A stretch of 5,948 nucleotides of DNA, taken from contig JAJYOH010000396.1 of assembly GCA_021796315.1 (NCBI GenBank), positions 1 through 5,948 of the forward strand, written 5' to 3'. The notes beneath the pieces were generated by a model, which saw only the letters and a list, made by a program, of their open reading frames with translations, searched no databases and was not told where the DNA came from. Numbering within the stretch: position 1 is the stretch's first letter; every line of letters begins with the position of its first letter. This document shows, one piece after another, positions 5,358 to 5,948 of this stretch. The translations under genes and the position numbers were made by a program. The DNA comes from Chloroflexota bacterium. Lineage in GTDB: Bacteria > Chloroflexota > Anaerolineae > Anaerolineales > Villigracilaceae.

Positions 5358-5463
5358 ATGGCGGTGGTCGAGGTGCCCCCCTCACCCCGATCATCGCCAT
5401 GACTTATCACCATCTTTTTTGAAAGGAACCGCCGCCTGTTTTGTTTGGGCGGCGGTTCCTTTT
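5358..5463 (+). ncRNA. Candidate small RNA: promoter-proximal hairpin plus terminator
   Basis: Starting at the predicted transcription start, 5358-5375 pairs with 5383-5400 over 18 positions: 15 Watson-Crick pairs, two G-U wobbles and one A-C mismatch, with a 7-base C-rich loop. The wobbles are G-U in the + strand RNA but would be A-C mismatches in the minus RNA, so the + strand transcript folds better, in agreement with promoter and terminator direction. A linker of about 20 bases leads to the terminator stem. The predicted RNA is about 100 nt. A 7-codon ORF (ATG at 5399, TGA at 5420-5422) lies in the linker but lacks a ribosome binding site. I recognise no known RNA family. The outermost two pairs may lie just upstream of the true start. 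Confidence 0.4.
5422..5462. terminator. Strong GC-rich intrinsic terminator, probably bidirectional
   Basis: A 15-bp perfect stem (5422-5436 with 5448-5462, core GGAACCGCCGCC) encloses an 11-base loop. On the + strand the stem runs directly into T residues 5460-5463; on the minus strand the tail is shorter (TTTC). It lies 18 bases beyond the stop of the minus-strand lamin-tail gene, so it can end that gene as well as any + strand transcript from the promoter at 5325-5353. Confidence 0.85.
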
Positions 5464-5480
5464 CGTCAAATATTCTTTTG

Positions 5481-5948
5481 TTATTCCACAACTATTTCGC
5501 CTTTGCCAAATGGATCGGGGATGACGAACTGGTTTTGTCCGGCCGCGTCGTCCCAGTAATTGCGATCCCATATATCCGCGCCAAAAGGACTGCATACTGC
5601 CAGGCGAAATTCAAGCGGCGCTGTGTCGGGCAGCAGACAAGGCGCGGGTTGACCTATTTTGGCCGGGGGTGAAGCAGGGACGACACCCGTCAGCACATTC
5701 TCAGTTCCGGGAGTTGGGAAGCAGGCAAGTTGCCAGTATCCGTTCCCGTCGGGGATGCGGCAATGAGATTGGTCCGGATATTTGACCACGCCATAGCCGC
5801 GCGCATCCACAATAACACCGTATGGATTGGTCAGGCGGATCGTGTCGCCGCTATCCATCAGCAGAATATGGGTGGTCGATCCGTAGAAGACAGCGCGTTG
5901 TCCCGGCTGGAGCGTTTGACCTGGCAGCATGAATGTTTTGCCGCCGAT
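5481..5948 (-). CDS. Lamin-tail-domain (LTD) protein, C-terminal part, 5' end outside window
   Basis: The frame is open from the right edge to TAA at 5481-5483, 155 visible residues. An ATG at 5930 is internal: upstream codons (IGGKTF) continue the same domain. Numbering from that Met, the LTD beta-sandwich pattern is clear: LPGQTLQPGQRAVFYGS (2-18), GDTIRLTNPYGVIVD (28-42), GYGVVKYPDQS (45-55), CRIPDGNGYW (57-66), FPTPGTEN (71-78). A Pro-rich linker (82-104) leads to a second small C-terminal segment. Four Cys (57, 70, 98, 113) could form disulfides, which suits an extracytoplasmic protein, but the N-terminus with any signal peptide or anchor is off-window. Bacterial LTDs are mostly found in large secreted or membrane-attached proteins, often beside nuclease or adhesion domains; its function here cannot be stated. 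Confidence 0.85.
   Translation of the reverse strand: MGGKTFMLPGQTLQPGQRAVFYGSTTHILLMDSGDTIRLTNPYGVIVDARGYGVVKYPDQSHCRIPDGNGYWQLACFPTPGTENVLTGVVPASPPAKIGQPAPCLLPDTAPLEFRLAVCSPFGADIWDRNYWDDAAGQNQFVIPDPFGKGEIVVE

Noticed and set aside
5399..5422. Seven-codon ORF (MTYHHLF) just before a terminator, like an amino-acid leader peptide
   Set aside because: It has no ribosome binding site, only two adjacent His codons, and no + strand biosynthetic gene follows the terminator, so attenuation through this peptide is unsupported.

Overview
The window looks like accessory chromosomal DNA from a Chloroflexota bacterium, most likely of the Anaerolineae. This is an inference from the combination of a TumE-type toxin-antitoxin pair, a divergent phytoene-synthase-like gene coupled to crtI, a lamin-tail-domain protein and a C/T-rich palindromic repeat; no rRNA or other marker gene is present to prove it. 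No tRNA, rRNA, CRISPR array or insertion sequence was recognised.

Layout. The left edge holds the 3' part of a putative antitoxin gene and a complete downstream TumE/DUF6516-family gene, joined by a GTGA start/stop overlap (2-618, + strand). A symmetric hairpin separates this pair from a convergent, complete fold-type I PLP aminotransferase (677-1981, - strand). From 1982 to 2423 lies a 442-base divergent intergenic region. It carries a good minus-strand sigma70-type promoter, nested inverted repeats, an intrinsic-terminator-like hairpin and a REP-like palindrome, so the aminotransferase seems to have a long structured leader, or a small RNA lies in front of it.

On the + strand follow a squalene/phytoene synthase family gene (2424-3380) and a CrtI-type desaturase (3382-4878) whose start is one base beyond the synthase stop. 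Together they form a two-gene carotenoid unit: the synthase would condense two prenyl diphosphates head to head, and the desaturase would introduce the conjugated double bonds. The synthase keeps both Asp-rich motifs but departs from the usual family at several active-site positions. After an inverted repeat comes a short-chain dehydrogenase gene that starts normally, with a good ribosome binding site, but is cut off after 49 codons (5061-5210).

The stretch 5211-5480 has no protein gene. It contains a near-consensus + strand promoter, a long hairpin whose exceptions favour folding of the + strand RNA, and a strong terminator, together making a candidate small RNA of about 100 nt. The right edge is the C-terminal part of a minus-strand lamin-tail-domain protein, probably exported, which runs out of the window.
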